This document shows, in pieces, positions 22,433 through 32,093 of a DNA stretch of 64,000 nucleotides (position 1 is the stretch's first letter; each line of letters begins with the position of its first letter). Under the pieces are notes generated by a model, which saw only the letters and a list, made by a program, of their open reading frames with translations, did not search any database and was not told the origin of the DNA. Origin of the DNA: Fremontodendron californicum (taxonomy: Eukaryota; Streptophyta; Magnoliopsida; Malvales; Malvaceae). The translations under genes and the position numbers were made by a program. The stretch is from assembly GCA_030761205.1 (NCBI GenBank), contig JAULJL010000041.1, positions 816,001 through 880,000 on the forward strand, read 5' to 3'.

Positions 22433-23887
22433 ATGATTGAACAGTGTCATCTATTCCTAGAAGCTACCCTTAGAGAACTCTATAAAAAACCAGAGTTCAT
22501 TCCATTTGTTAGTCATTCAAAAATGTCTAACCCTAGAATTTCCAAAAGAAGAGGTTTACCACTTTCTTTTCCTTCTTCTTCAAACGCTTCTAAAATTCCT
22601 TTTGCTTCCACATCAAATCCCTCTCCGGTTGAAACCGATGAAACTATATCCAAACGATCTCATGAAAGTGAGGAGTTTATTCCAGTTTAGAGGAGACGTC
22701 CAAGAACATTGAGAATTGAAGATTCTCAGGTTACGTCCCAGATTCCAAAGGTAATATCATTACCTATTCCACCTGAATTTTTAGAATGTAAAGATTTAGG
22801 GTGTGTAGTAAAAAATTCCAATTCCGGATACAGGATGTATCTAGATTCCAAAGATTATAAGATTAATCTTCCTATATTAGAAAGTTCAAGACATTGTTTT
22901 AATGTCCCTTCACCTGCGAGTAGAGATACTCTCAGAATTCCATTGTTAACCTGTATTGATAATATCCATCATGTTGCTCATAAGCGTGATATTTCACATA
23001 CCATTTCATCCCTGAATGTTTTGTCTATTTTATTGCATAGACAAGATAGAGTTTTTGCGAAAGAGCTCCAGGATTTAGAAGCAGATCATCAAAAAATTCT
23101 TGATGAACTTGCTATTCCAGAAACACAGTCTGCGCCAGTTTTACATAAAACTGAAGACTATGATACCAAGTTAACCTGCTATGTAGTTAGAAATGGCAGA
23201 GTTAATGGAATATTCCTATCATGGGAATATACCAAACAACAGGTCTCTGGATTTTCAGGAAATGACCATTCCAAATTCCATGATTTATACGAAGCATAGA
23301 TTAACATCAACCAATACCGCAATGATTTCATAGTTGATGAAGGCATCAAGAAATCAAAGCAATACCAAAACCTCATGCGTATTCTACAATCAGAGCAAAT
23401 ACCCCAAAAGCGTAAAACCTTTATTCAAGCTCTAGTAGATCACCCCACTACATTGGATGAAGTATCCAAATTCCAATTAGAACAACGCATCAAAGACCTT
23501 GAGTTTGAAAACTCAAATCTGAAGAGTGAAATTGAGGCACTCAAAACAGATACCCTTTTTGAGTTAGTTATGGATATAAAATATACAACTCAAAATACCC
23601 ATCAAAAACTTGATATCCTACAAAATACCCTCTTGGAAGTCAAGAAAGATGTCCAAGATTCATTCTATTCCGAACCAGCAGATCCAGGTGAATCAGTGAA
23701 GTTATCTTCACCTACTCCAGTTCCCGCCGCTCCGATTTATGTATACCGACCTCCGACAGTCCCCAGGAAGTCATCCCCACAAGCAACCCCACCAGGAGAA
23801 GTTGCAGACCACCTATTCCAACAAATGATGGAAGCTACATCGTAGCGACCATTGGAGGAAGATTCCCAAGACCCTAATGCAGTTTGA
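22433..23887 (+). pseudogene. V2 ORF D, viroplasmin/transactivator-like (S3 copy)
   Basis: The ATG overlaps the ancestral end of ORF C. The protein has a Ser/Pro-rich N-terminus, a conserved centre (FLECKDLGCVVKNSNSGYRM), a viroplasmin-type segment (CYVVRNGRVNGIFLSWEYT, KQQVSGF) and a coiled coil. The viroplasmin fold is known from caulimovirus ORF VI, the inclusion-body matrix and translation transactivator. In-frame TAG codons at 22688, 23297 and 23843 replace CAG, TGG and CAG of the sister V2 copies. Dead copy. Confidence 0.85.
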
Positions 23888-23954
23888 CGAGTGACCTGCT
23901 GCAGATTCCAAAAATTTGTAAATTAGATAATAGGATATTTCGAATTTTCTTTGA

Positions 23955-24100
23955 GTGGGACCCACTTGGTGTCCAAGGGTAATGTAAGGTCTTTTTTCCG
24001 TTTGTGTGTTTGTAAGGGTTGAAAAAAGCAAGGGTAATTAAGTCTTTTTAGAGAGTGACGATGGGGCCCACAAATATGCACCCGATTCTCCTATTTATAG
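23955..24100 (+). promoter_or_regulatory. V2 pregenomic RNA promoter (S3)
   Basis: The elements are GTGGGACCCAC at 23955-23965 (TCP-type palindrome), TGACG at 24056-24060 (as-1/TGA-factor half-site), ATGGGGCCCACAAA at 24061-24074 (second TCP-type site) and a TATA-like CTATTTATAG at 24091-24100. The same order and spacing is found at every V2 and V3 copy. Transcription would start near 24125. Confidence 0.75.
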
Positions 24101-24750
24101 ACTTCATTTCCTTTGTTGAAGGTAAGAGGTTCTGAGTTAAGAGATTCCAATACTCTCAACAGAGTAATTCTCTTATTCAAACAGCTATATCTTCACAATA
24201 CCCCGAGTCTCGAGTCTGTAAGTATTCCAAGTCTAAGTTTTTCTTTTTAGTTTTATTTGTTTGATTTTTCTAAGAGAGTAATCTCTTTATTCCTTGTAAA
24301 ATTTGAGATCGGATCTTGAAGAACGACCCAAAAGATAGATTCCTGAACTTTCGGTCCAGATGTCGGCAATAAGGAGTGATGAAGGATTAGGATGAGCAGG
24401 AAAGATCGTGTGAATGCCGTTGATGAGTTAAAAGAAGGCCGTGTATCGATCGAGTGATTGTGTCCGTTTGAAATCCAGAAATTCCGTACGCTTGTACGCG
24501 TGGCTATGTGAATAAGGGAACGCAAGTCTATTAATACGGTCAATATCTTCAGTACCTTGTCTCAAATATGTATTTTCCATATTTTAGTGTTTTCGTTGTG
24601 CTTCTCTATCTCTGTGAGATCATTAAGACTATCTTAGTGATCGTTTTCCTGTCTATTTATTTTTTCTATAATTATTTGTGTTATATTTAAAACCCCAGTG
24701 ACCAGAGGAAAACTCCTGTCATCGTGTTCGATCCCCCCCTTTGTGTCTTT
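24101..24750 (+). other. V2 leader (S3), internally deleted, ending just before the primer site
   Basis: Non-coding viral leader. The block around 24340-24535 (TTCCTGAACTTTCGGTCCAG ... TATGTGAATAAGGGAACGCAAG) is conserved with V3 at 36385-36602. The S4 copy shows that a stretch after CTTTATTCCTTGTAAA was lost from S3. The copy ends around a C-run (GATCCCCCCCTTT) equivalent to the sequence just upstream of the V3 primer site, but TGGTATCAGAGC itself is absent. Confidence 0.6.
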
Positions 24751-25215
24751 GGCTACCAAATCGGTGTCCAAATCGATCCCCCGTCCAAATTTCCAGAAAA
24801 AGTTTACAAGGAATAGAGAGATTACTCTCTTAGAAAAATCAAACAAATAGAACTAAAAAGAAAAACTTAGACTTGGAATACTTACAGACTCGAGACTCGG
24901 GGTATTGTGAAGATATAGCTGTTTGAATAAGAGAATTACTCTGTTGAGAGTATTGGAATCTCTTAACTCGGAACCTCTTACCTTCAACAAAGGAAATGAA
25001 GTCCATAAATAGGAGAGTCGGGTGCACATTTGTGGGCCCCATCGTCACTCTCTAAAAAGACTTAATTACCCTTGCTTTTTTCAACCCTTACAAACACACA
25101 AGCAGAAAAAAGACCTTACATTACCCTTGGACACCAAGTGTGTCCCACTCAAAGAAAATTCGAAATATCCTATTATCTAATTTACAAATTTTTGGAATCT
25201 GCAGCAGGTCACTCG
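24751..25215 (-). promoter_or_regulatory. V2 promoter and start of leader, inverted copy (S4)
   Basis: On the minus strand it carries TGACG (25047-25043), GGGGCCCAC and a TATA-like CTATTTATGG (25012-25003), then leader sequence running to about 24751. The distal TCP-like palindrome is damaged here (GTGTCCCAC on the plus strand near 25140). Together with S3 it forms a head-to-head inverted pair centred near 24750. Confidence 0.7.
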
Positions 25216-25454
25216 TCAAACTGCATTAGGGTCTTGGGAATCTTCCTCCAATGGTCGCTGCGATGTAGCTTCCATCATTTGTTGGAATAGGTGGTCTGCA
25301 ACTTCTCCTGGTGGGGTTGCTTGTGGGGATGACTTCCTGGGGACTGTCGGAGGTCGGTATACATAAATCGGAGCGACAGGAACTGGAGTAGGTGAAGATA
25401 ACTTCACTGATTCGCCTGGATCTGCTGGTTCAGAATAGAATGAATCTTGCTTGC
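25216..25454 (-). pseudogene. V2 ORF D C-terminal fragment fused to V3 (S4)
   Basis: It encodes the last about 80 residues of V2 ORF D (DSFYSEPADPGESVKLSSP to the natural stop). On its upstream side it is joined to V3 polyprotein sequence at the shared bases CAAG near 25455, making a chimeric in-frame junction. It has no independent start. Confidence 0.8.
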
Positions 25455-26728
25455 TTATAGCTTTCAATAGTAGGGTATTTTCTACTATTTCTTGGGATAT
25501 TTTCACACATCTGCATATATTCCTCTACTTCTTTCAAGGAATATTTTGGTATATCTTTATCAGATGATGATGGAATAATTTGATCCATACAATCTAATGT
25601 GGACCAATTAATATCAGCTGGCTTAACAACTGATTTTTTCTGAGGTATTTCCATTTTATGGAAAATATTGGCATTTGATGATGATGCCATAAAATTCGTT
25701 TCTGAATTTTTTAGAGGTTGCCTTTGATTATGTCCCTCCCTAGGCAATTGTGATGTAGTCTGGACAACATCATCATCGGTCTCATCAAATTCAGTGGTAT
25801 CATCTGGGAAATGTGTATTTTTGTAATCCCCAAATGTAACAAAATAATCATTCGTAACATGATTTTCAAAAGTTGTACATGTAGTAGCAACTTTCTGTGT
25901 TGGTATATCTTTTTCAAAGATTGATTTCAAATTCCACGGAGTTTCTTCTATTAATGCAATATTAATAGTTGGAGGCTTAATTAGCCGAACTCCTTTAGAC
26001 TGTACAGTTTCAATTACTGAGTCTAAGTTTAATTTGAAATTACAAAATGAAGATCCGGACAATCTTCCGAGGTATACAATAGTAATTGCTAAATTTTCTT
26101 CACGAATATTACCAAATCCTTTGGTCATAATCGCGATTTTAATTTTTTCTAATGATTTTGTCATAATAACAAAATCTGGAATGCAATAAAACAAACCTTT
26201 GTTTTTGCTCATATCGACATCGACCAATGCTAAGAGTTTCTTCTTAAATTCATCGAATCGATCATCATATATGGTAATACCAACCATGGTACCCATATCT
26301 TTGCGATTAAGGCCTTTAATCCCAATCACAATACAACCCAAATGAGCATACTTAAGTTTTTTCTTAAGTAATTTGGCTTGTGTTTCGGTATTGATAAGAT
26401 TTAGAATCTTAACATCATTATCACCAACGGTGATGGGTATTTCTTCCATGTGTGAATACATCGAAGCATTTCGTAGGAATCCAGTATCTGAAGACTGGTA
26501 TAATAATTCAGGGGCAAATGATGTCCGAGAATTCATAAAATTATGAATATCAGTATCGATTTCGATAACTGATTCTACTGTAGTTGGTTTCTCTATAGAT
26601 TTAGATCGCCTAAATCTACTCAACCCAGTAATGATATCAATAAACGAATGACCCGTCGTTTTCGGGTTCATAAGGGTTTTTCCCTTTTTGGAATTTTGTC
26701 TTTCGACTCTTGGTTTATCATTCGACAT
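25455..26728 (-). pseudogene. V3 polyprotein N-terminal part: movement protein (S5), truncated
   Basis: The frame is open for about 425 codons from the ATG at 26728-26726. A 30K-type movement domain is visible (TTGHSFIDIITGL, YAHLGCIVIGIKGL, ITIYDDRFDEF, NKGLFYCIPDFV), then a polar linker and the start of the coat region (PADINWSTLDCMDQ, YSLKEVEEYMQ). Movement proteins of this family modify plasmodesmata. The frame is cut at 25455 by fusion to V2 ORF D. The start overlaps the end of ORF B. No stop or frameshift precedes the fusion. Confidence 0.85.
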
Positions 26729-27610
26729 TATATTCGTCGTCTGATGTTTGTATAATCGATGGAATCGATTTATATGGGAATTGATTGGAATATGTTGGTA
26801 TATCCTTAGAGACTGTAGAGGTATTGGTTATGGCTCCTGTATTCTGATCTTTTACTAAAGATCCCAAATACTCTTTGATTTGGTCAATCTTTGGAGAATA
26901 CAATAACCAAAAATCAATTATCTTTTGGGAATTATTGAGATTTGTAGTCTCAATAGATTTATTTTGAATAAGATTTTCTAATCTTTCAAATCTTTGTATC
27001 AGATCTGATGGAATAATTGACTGTTGAACAGGCTCTTTAGCTAGAATCTGATCAATTTTCTTGTCAATTTCTCCGAGATAATTAACTTACGGGTTAATGA
27101 CTGATATCTGAGAACTTACCGTCTCAATCAGTCTCTTTATCTCGTTGGTATGAAGTTGCGTGGCAACGTCAATAGGTGGAGTATACGTTTGACGTATAGT
27201 TTCAAGAGCGGTATTAAGATCTGATTTTTAACCAAATCTTGTGGTATACTCGTTTTTTCTAACGAGGTATTTATACGATTTAGTTTAGACACAACTGATG
27301 TAAGTTGGTCTTGGATTGATCGTATTCCTCCGTAAACGTTTCCGTTTCCGGCGTTAATAGTAAGCTCTAATTCTTCGAGCTTGTGGAGTATTTTTGCAAA
27401 ATTATGCACTCCAAGGTATATCAAAGTATTTAACTGTGATAATTGAGATAAATCTTGATCTAAGATTTCTGGGAATTTGGAAGGATTTACAATTCCAAGG
27501 TATCCTTTAGAAGGTGGGTATAAGGTTTCTAACCTTTGAATAGTCTGTTGGTATAGCTGTTTGGATTCGTCTGATTCCAAATATGGCACAATTTCTAATG
27601 ATTGTGACAT
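26718..27610 (-). pseudogene. V3 ORF B (S5), frame-broken
   Basis: It starts 3 nt after ORF A and ends overlapping the ORF C ATG. It would be about 297 residues, mostly helical with Leu/Ile/Gln-rich coiled-coil character and an acidic end (SIIQTSDDEYNVE). A frame break lies near 27230 and an in-frame TAA near 27088. Position fits the second small ORF of badna- and tungroviruses. No diagnostic domain was recognised. Confidence 0.65.
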
Positions 27611-27613
27611 TAA

Positions 27614-28324
27614 CTATACAGACTTTATAGTTCGTTGATTTGATTCGTCTTCCGACGACTCAAGATCTTCGTCACTTTCTTGGTATTGTCTTCCTAAGAT
27701 TTTCTTAGAAAGATTTTTAAGTCTTCTTTGAGACTTAAAGGTATATCGTAGATTACGATTGGTATTTACAATTAATTGATCAACCGTTTTTGTAACGTTC
27801 TCAATTAATTCTAGGGTATTTTGGAGTGTTAATTCCAAAGTTTGGATCTTAGCGTTTTGCTTAAGAATAAGATCCTGTATATTATCGACCTTTTCAAGTC
27901 TGATAATGGAATCCTCAAGTCGATCCTTGAGTATGGTATTTTGCTCAGCAATATATTGTTGATTATCAACAATATCAGTAGTTTGGGTATTAGACTTGTA
28001 GAAACAAGTCTTTAATTCGGTATCTGCCTCGTAACAACTTTCAGAAAAATTGACGAGCAGGTCAATAACAGTATTCAACTGTTTATTTATTGGATTATCA
28101 ATTTCAGAGTGCCAGAGATGAGCTTTAGAGACAGAGGTTTTTAGACCTTTGCTCTTACTCCGTTCAGCTTGCTCGATCAGATTATCTCTGAAATGGCAAC
28201 CGTCTGAAAATTGCTCAGGGGTATGAGTTTTCCCGTAAGTGGAAGACTCTGGAATAACCAACTTTAAATAATGAAGGTTTTTGGGATTAGCTGTTTGCTT
28301 AAGCTTATCGTAGATATCTGTCAT
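27614..28324 (-). CDS. V3 ORF A (S5), 236 codons, intact
   Basis: It starts ATGACAGATATC and ends TAG 3 nt before ORF B. The core HLWHSEIDNPINKQLNTVID is shared with V1. The C-terminal half is a long predicted coiled coil with a basic patch (KSQRRLKNLSKK) and an acidic tail (QESDEDLESSEDES). The S6 copy is also intact and nearly identical. It resembles badnavirus ORF1 by position only. Function is unknown. Confidence 0.8.
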   Translation of the reverse strand: MTDIYDKLKQTANPKNLHYLKLVIPESSTYGKTHTPEQFSDGCHFRDNLIEQAERSKSKGLKTSVSKAHLWHSEIDNPINKQLNTVIDLLVNFSESCYEADTELKTCFYKSNTQTTDIVDNQQYIAEQNTILKDRLEDSIIRLEKVDNIQDLILKQNAKIQTLELTLQNTLELIENVTKTVDQLIVNTNRNLRYTFKSQRRLKNLSKKILGRQYQESDEDLESSEDESNQRTIKSV

Positions 28325-28429
28325 AGAAGGAGGAGAGAATGAGAGAGTTTTGACAGCATAAGCTTTCTTGGAATAAGGTGAAGTATAGACTTCCCTTTAA
28401 ATATAGGTTTGTGTTGGCATCTGTAATCA

Positions 28430-28803
28430 TTAAAGGAATCTATCATAATTGAAGATTATGACAGGCACTAGACACAAACAAATGACAGCTAATAATTCAA
28501 ATGGAATCCAATAAAGGAGTCCAACACGGATAACTATTAACAAAAGTGAAAAGACAGCCCACTCAAGATTTATCATCTTTAGACAAAGTGGGGGACAAAC
28601 ATAAAGTAGAATAACTTGTCGTATTAAAATAATTTGGTCAAAAGTGACCGACACATTTTTAGAAAAAGATGCACTAACAAAAGTATCCAGATATAAAGCT
28701 GAATACGACAAATATTCAAAATCATGATGCTGAAATCCACTATCTTTAAAAACACAATAATTAAAAAGATAAAATACTGAAAGGGACTCATGACTTATCT
28801 TCT
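28430..28803 (-). other. Small hydrophobic reading frames upstream of V3 ORF A (S5)
   Basis: One frame of about 120 codons without an ATG encodes hydrophobic stretches (AVFSLLLIVIRVGLLYW, LLAVICLCLVPVIIF). An overlapping ATG frame of about 55 codons is also hydrophobic. Both are open in the S6 copy too (37010-37381). They may be leader short ORFs or chance frames in T-rich sequence. Their status is uncertain. Confidence 0.3.
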
Positions 28804-28910
28804 ATCTGAAGAATCTGAGTCAAACAAAACGACAAATATAAAAGTATGAAATAACAATCACATACGTATAAACAGTGTAATCAGAGAAGAATAATCCGAC
28901 GTAGATTACT

Positions 28911-28922
28911 GCTCTGATACCA
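28911..28922 (-). promoter_or_regulatory. V3 tRNA-Met primer-binding site (S5)
   Basis: The minus strand reads TGGTATCAGAGC, the plant pararetrovirus consensus for initiator tRNA-Met. It sits about 0.59 kb upstream of ORF A and is preceded by a C-rich run. Confidence 0.9.
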
Positions 28923-30050
28923 AAAACGAAGGGGGGCATGAAACAGAGTAATTTCATTGGAAACACCGAGTTTCAGACAAAGAACAGAAATCCGTACATA
29001 AGGTGGCTTGGGAACGTGGTACTACGACGGGAGTATTCTATATGAAAACCCACATATCTTATATATAGCACAAATAACTGTAGAAAAAGTAGACATCTAC
29101 AAATATAATTTTTAAAATCTCTTTAATAATTTTAAAAACACATAAGTACGTAAGGTATATAGAGAAATACATTTTATCAGAATCAAATACGATAAAATAA
29201 CCCTTACAGCTAGACTTGCATTCCCTTATTCACATAGTCACGCGTACAAGTGTAGGAGCTTCTGGGACTTTCAACAAGCTTCAAGCAGACACCGTCACTC
29301 AGGCGATATACACGGCCTTTTTTCATCATCAGCGGCCTCAACCACGCCCTTTCTGGTTCATCCTAACTTGCAAAACTTCCCTTCATCACTCTTTGTTACC
29401 GACATCTGGACCGAAAGTTCAGGAATCTAGATCTAGGGTACATCGATCGCATATTAAATTCTGAAAAATCCTTTCTCACCTTACATACGACACTCAATTT
29501 TAAAATTCAAATGTAAAGAAAAAGTTCTATATTTTAATATCACTATTAAACAAACATTTTTTAACACATGTAATATTAAAGCAAAAATAGTTATAAACAA
29601 CACACAAGATAAAATAAACTTATTAAGATCCATAAATAATTTTAAATATAATAAAAGTAGCAATCAAAAAAGTCCAAATATAAATAGCTAGGCTTAAAAT
29701 AAAACAAGTAATCACAGAAAATATTTATAAAAACAAAATAGACAGGGATTTAACAATGACCTTGAAAAATAGGAAAATCAAAATGTAAAATAGAATTGCA
29801 GAAAGAAATGGACACAATAGAAGATAAGATAAAATACTTTACATATCATAAAAATGGAATTTTTACAAAGGGGACGATTGGAATAGAGATTTATAATCTC
29901 TTAGACACTAAAAAGAAAAGACTCAAAAGAAAAGAAGTGAAAAGAAATGATTACAGACAAACCTATAGGGTTTGAAGATATAGAAATTAGAGGAAGAGAA
30001 TAACTCTGAACGAGTTGTGGAATCTCTAACTTCTAAGCTTTTCTTACCTT
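28923..30050 (-). other. V3 leader upstream of the primer site (S5)
   Basis: About 1.1 kb of non-coding leader on the minus strand. It contains the block conserved with V2 (about 29215-29435). It is almost identical to 35775-36893. Confidence 0.75.
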
Positions 30051-30069
30051 CAAATGAAAGAGAGGTAGT

Positions 30070-30215
30070 CTATATATAGAGAGTCGGGTGCACTTTTGTG
30101 GGCCCCATCGTCACTCACTAAAAAGACTATTTTGCCCTCGATCTTTCTACCCTTTACAAAGCATCTAAACAGTAAAATGACTCCTAAATACCCTTGGACA
30201 CCAAGTGGGTCCCAC
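30070..30215 (-). promoter_or_regulatory. V3 pregenomic RNA promoter (S5)
   Basis: On the minus strand, in order: GTGGGACCCAC (30215-30205), TGACG (30113-30109), ATGGGGCCCACAAA, then the TATA box CTATATATAG (30079-30070). This matches the other V3 and V2 copies. Confidence 0.8.
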
Positions 30216-30274
30216 ACTATAAATTTTTACATGACTCCTTACAAAATACAAATATATTAGGACTCTGGTGAAGG

Positions 30275-31714
30275 TCACACAGCATTGGGATCTTGGGAAT
30301 CTTCCATATTCTGTTGCGTAGCATCCATCATTTGTTGGAAGAGATGATCAGCCACTTGTCCTGGAGAGGATGACTGGGGGGAATTTCTTCTTGGCGCTGT
30401 TGGCGGTCTGAAGAGTTGTTGAGCTGGAGTTTCTTCCTTTGGCTCCTGGGGTCTATACAAATGTATTGGTGCTGCTGCAGTCACGGGAAGTGGTGCTTCA
30501 TTTGGAATGTGATCTTCAGCGGGTTCGGAATAGAACGAGTCTTGGATCTCCTTGCGAACCTCTTGGAGATTATTTTGTATGGAATCAACCTTAAGTTGGG
30601 TATTTTGAGTGATATGTTTAACATCCATTATCAACTCAAGCATGGAATCAGTTTTTAGAGCTGCAATCTCCTTTTGGAGATTATCATTTTCGAATTCTAA
30701 ATCGCGAATTCTTTGCTCTAACTGTTGTTTAGATACTTCTGACAAAGAAGTTGGGGTATCAGCAAGAGCTTGTAAAAAACTTTTACGTTTTTCTGGAATC
30801 TGCTCCGACTGTAAAATCCTCATTAAATTTCGAAACTGTTTTGAGTTCTTGATGCCGTCATCAATCTCAAAATCATTTCTATATGAGTTAATATTAACCC
30901 ATGCGGCATATAGATCCGAAAATTTAGAGTGATCGTTACCAGGGAATCCAGTAACTTGTTTTTTGGTAAAATCCCATGAGAGGAAAATACCGTTTCGATG
31001 CCCGTTACGTACTACGTAACATTGCATCTTGGTATCAAAGTCTTCGATTTTGATTGGAGGTGGTAAATCGTTGGACTTTGTAGGTATAGCGAGTTCATCA
31101 AGCATGTTCTGATGCTCACTTTCTAAGTCTTGCAATTCTTTTGTGAATGCTAAGTCTTGTCTATGTAACAAAATAGACAACACATTAAGACTAGATATGG
31201 AATGTGCAATATCACGCTTATGGGCAGCATGATGTAAATTATCTATGCACGTAAGTAAGGGAATCCTTAGAGTATTTCTACTCGCAGGTGCTGGAACTTT
31301 GAAAGTATTCTTAGTTCCTTCGAGTATAGGAAGATTCATCCTATAATCACTGGGATCTAGATACATACGGTATCCAGAGTTAGAATTTTTGACTACACAT
31401 CCTAGATCTGTACATTCTAGGAATTCATCAGGAATAGGTGTAATTTCAACCTGTGGAATAGCTGTTGGAGCTGGTTGAACACGTAGTGTTCTTGGTCTCT
31501 GCCATTGAACATGAATAAACTCGTCGCTTTCATGCGATCGTTTACTCATAGTATCTTCTGGAATAGCAGCTTTCTGCTTTTGTTTGGATGTTGATGGTAA
31601 GGCTGAAGGAATTGGTTGCGAAGAAGATGAGGGAATATGTTGTGAAGAGGAGGAAGCAAAAGATGGAGGATATCTTCCTCTACCTCTAGTGGAATGTAAT
31701 CTAGGGTTAGACAT
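30275..31714 (-). CDS. V3 ORF D, viroplasmin/transactivator-like, 479 codons, intact (S5)
   Basis: It is open from ATG (MSNPRLHSTRGRGRY) to the natural TGA. Residues 1-75 are Ser/Pro/Gln-rich. Residues 90-215 are conserved between V2 and V3. Residues about 231-277 form a viroplasmin-type segment (QCYVVRNGHRNGIFLSWDFT, KKQVTGFPGNDHSKF), as in caulimovirus ORF VI and the N-terminus of cellular RNase H1. Residues about 329-392 are a strong coiled coil. The tail is Pro-rich. In the plus copies an upstream in-frame ATG adds 31 codons; here that ATG has become ATA. It is probably the inclusion-body and translation-reinitiation protein, by family knowledge. It is the only undamaged ORF D copy in the window. 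Confidence 0.85.
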   Translation of the reverse strand: MSNPRLHSTRGRGRYPPSFASSSSQHIPSSSSQPIPSALPSTSKQKQKAAIPEDTMSKRSHESDEFIHVQWQRPRTLRVQPAPTAIPQVEITPIPDEFLECTDLGCVVKNSNSGYRMYLDPSDYRMNLPILEGTKNTFKVPAPASRNTLRIPLLTCIDNLHHAAHKRDIAHSISSLNVLSILLHRQDLAFTKELQDLESEHQNMLDELAIPTKSNDLPPPIKIEDFDTKMQCYVVRNGHRNGIFLSWDFTKKQVTGFPGNDHSKFSDLYAAWVNINSYRNDFEIDDGIKNSKQFRNLMRILQSEQIPEKRKSFLQALADTPTSLSEVSKQQLEQRIRDLEFENDNLQKEIAALKTDSMLELIMDVKHITQNTQLKVDSIQNNLQEVRKEIQDSFYSEPAEDHIPNEAPLPVTAAAPIHLYRPQEPKEETPAQQLFRPPTAPRRNSPQSSSPGQVADHLFQQMMDATQQNMEDSQDPNAV

Positions 31715-32093
31715 TTTTTCTGAATGAGAAACAAACGGAATGAAAGGCTCGGTTTTATAGAGTCTCTCGAGGGTATCATTCAGGAAAATTTCACACTGTT
31801 TCCTTATTGGATTCTTCTTTCGAGGGGTATGAAGGTAATTCCTTCGTTGGGGGTGTTTTTGTCATATGCTCTGAATATGGGAGTATAAATAATCTGCTAA
31901 GGGTATCTGTAATATAATTATCTGTACCTTTAACATGCTCAAATGTAGGTTTGAACCCACGGTATATGATGTAACTAGTAATTTTATGCCAGCGTTCTAA
32001 TGTACGCTGTTTACCAGTATTCTCATGTTAATATAGTATCGTACTATGGCATGACATGTTGATTTCTCACACATCAAATTGGAATCTTCACAA
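31715..32093 (-). pseudogene. V3 protease end fused to RNase H end (RT deleted) (S5)
   Basis: The minus strand reads the last residues after the protease (NCEDSNLMCEKSTCQ) and then jumps directly to the C-terminal quarter of RNase H (ERWHKITSYIIYRGFKP, TDNYITDTLSRLF). The whole RT and the first RNase H motifs are missing. A small indel breaks the remaining frame. The same deletion junction occurs in S7 near 42045. Confidence 0.8.

Noticed and set aside
15020..24750. V1 and V2 being the front and back halves of one virus
   Set aside because: Their coat regions overlap and differ throughout (compare YLQTFLSDFAADTC with YLQTFLSDFVSDTC and surrounding residues), so they are separate species.
29216..29464. 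Plus-strand 82-codon frame in the inverted V3 leader (also minus-strand 36351-36599 and 57052-57300)
   Set aside because: It is antisense to the conserved leader block; its preservation follows from leader conservation.
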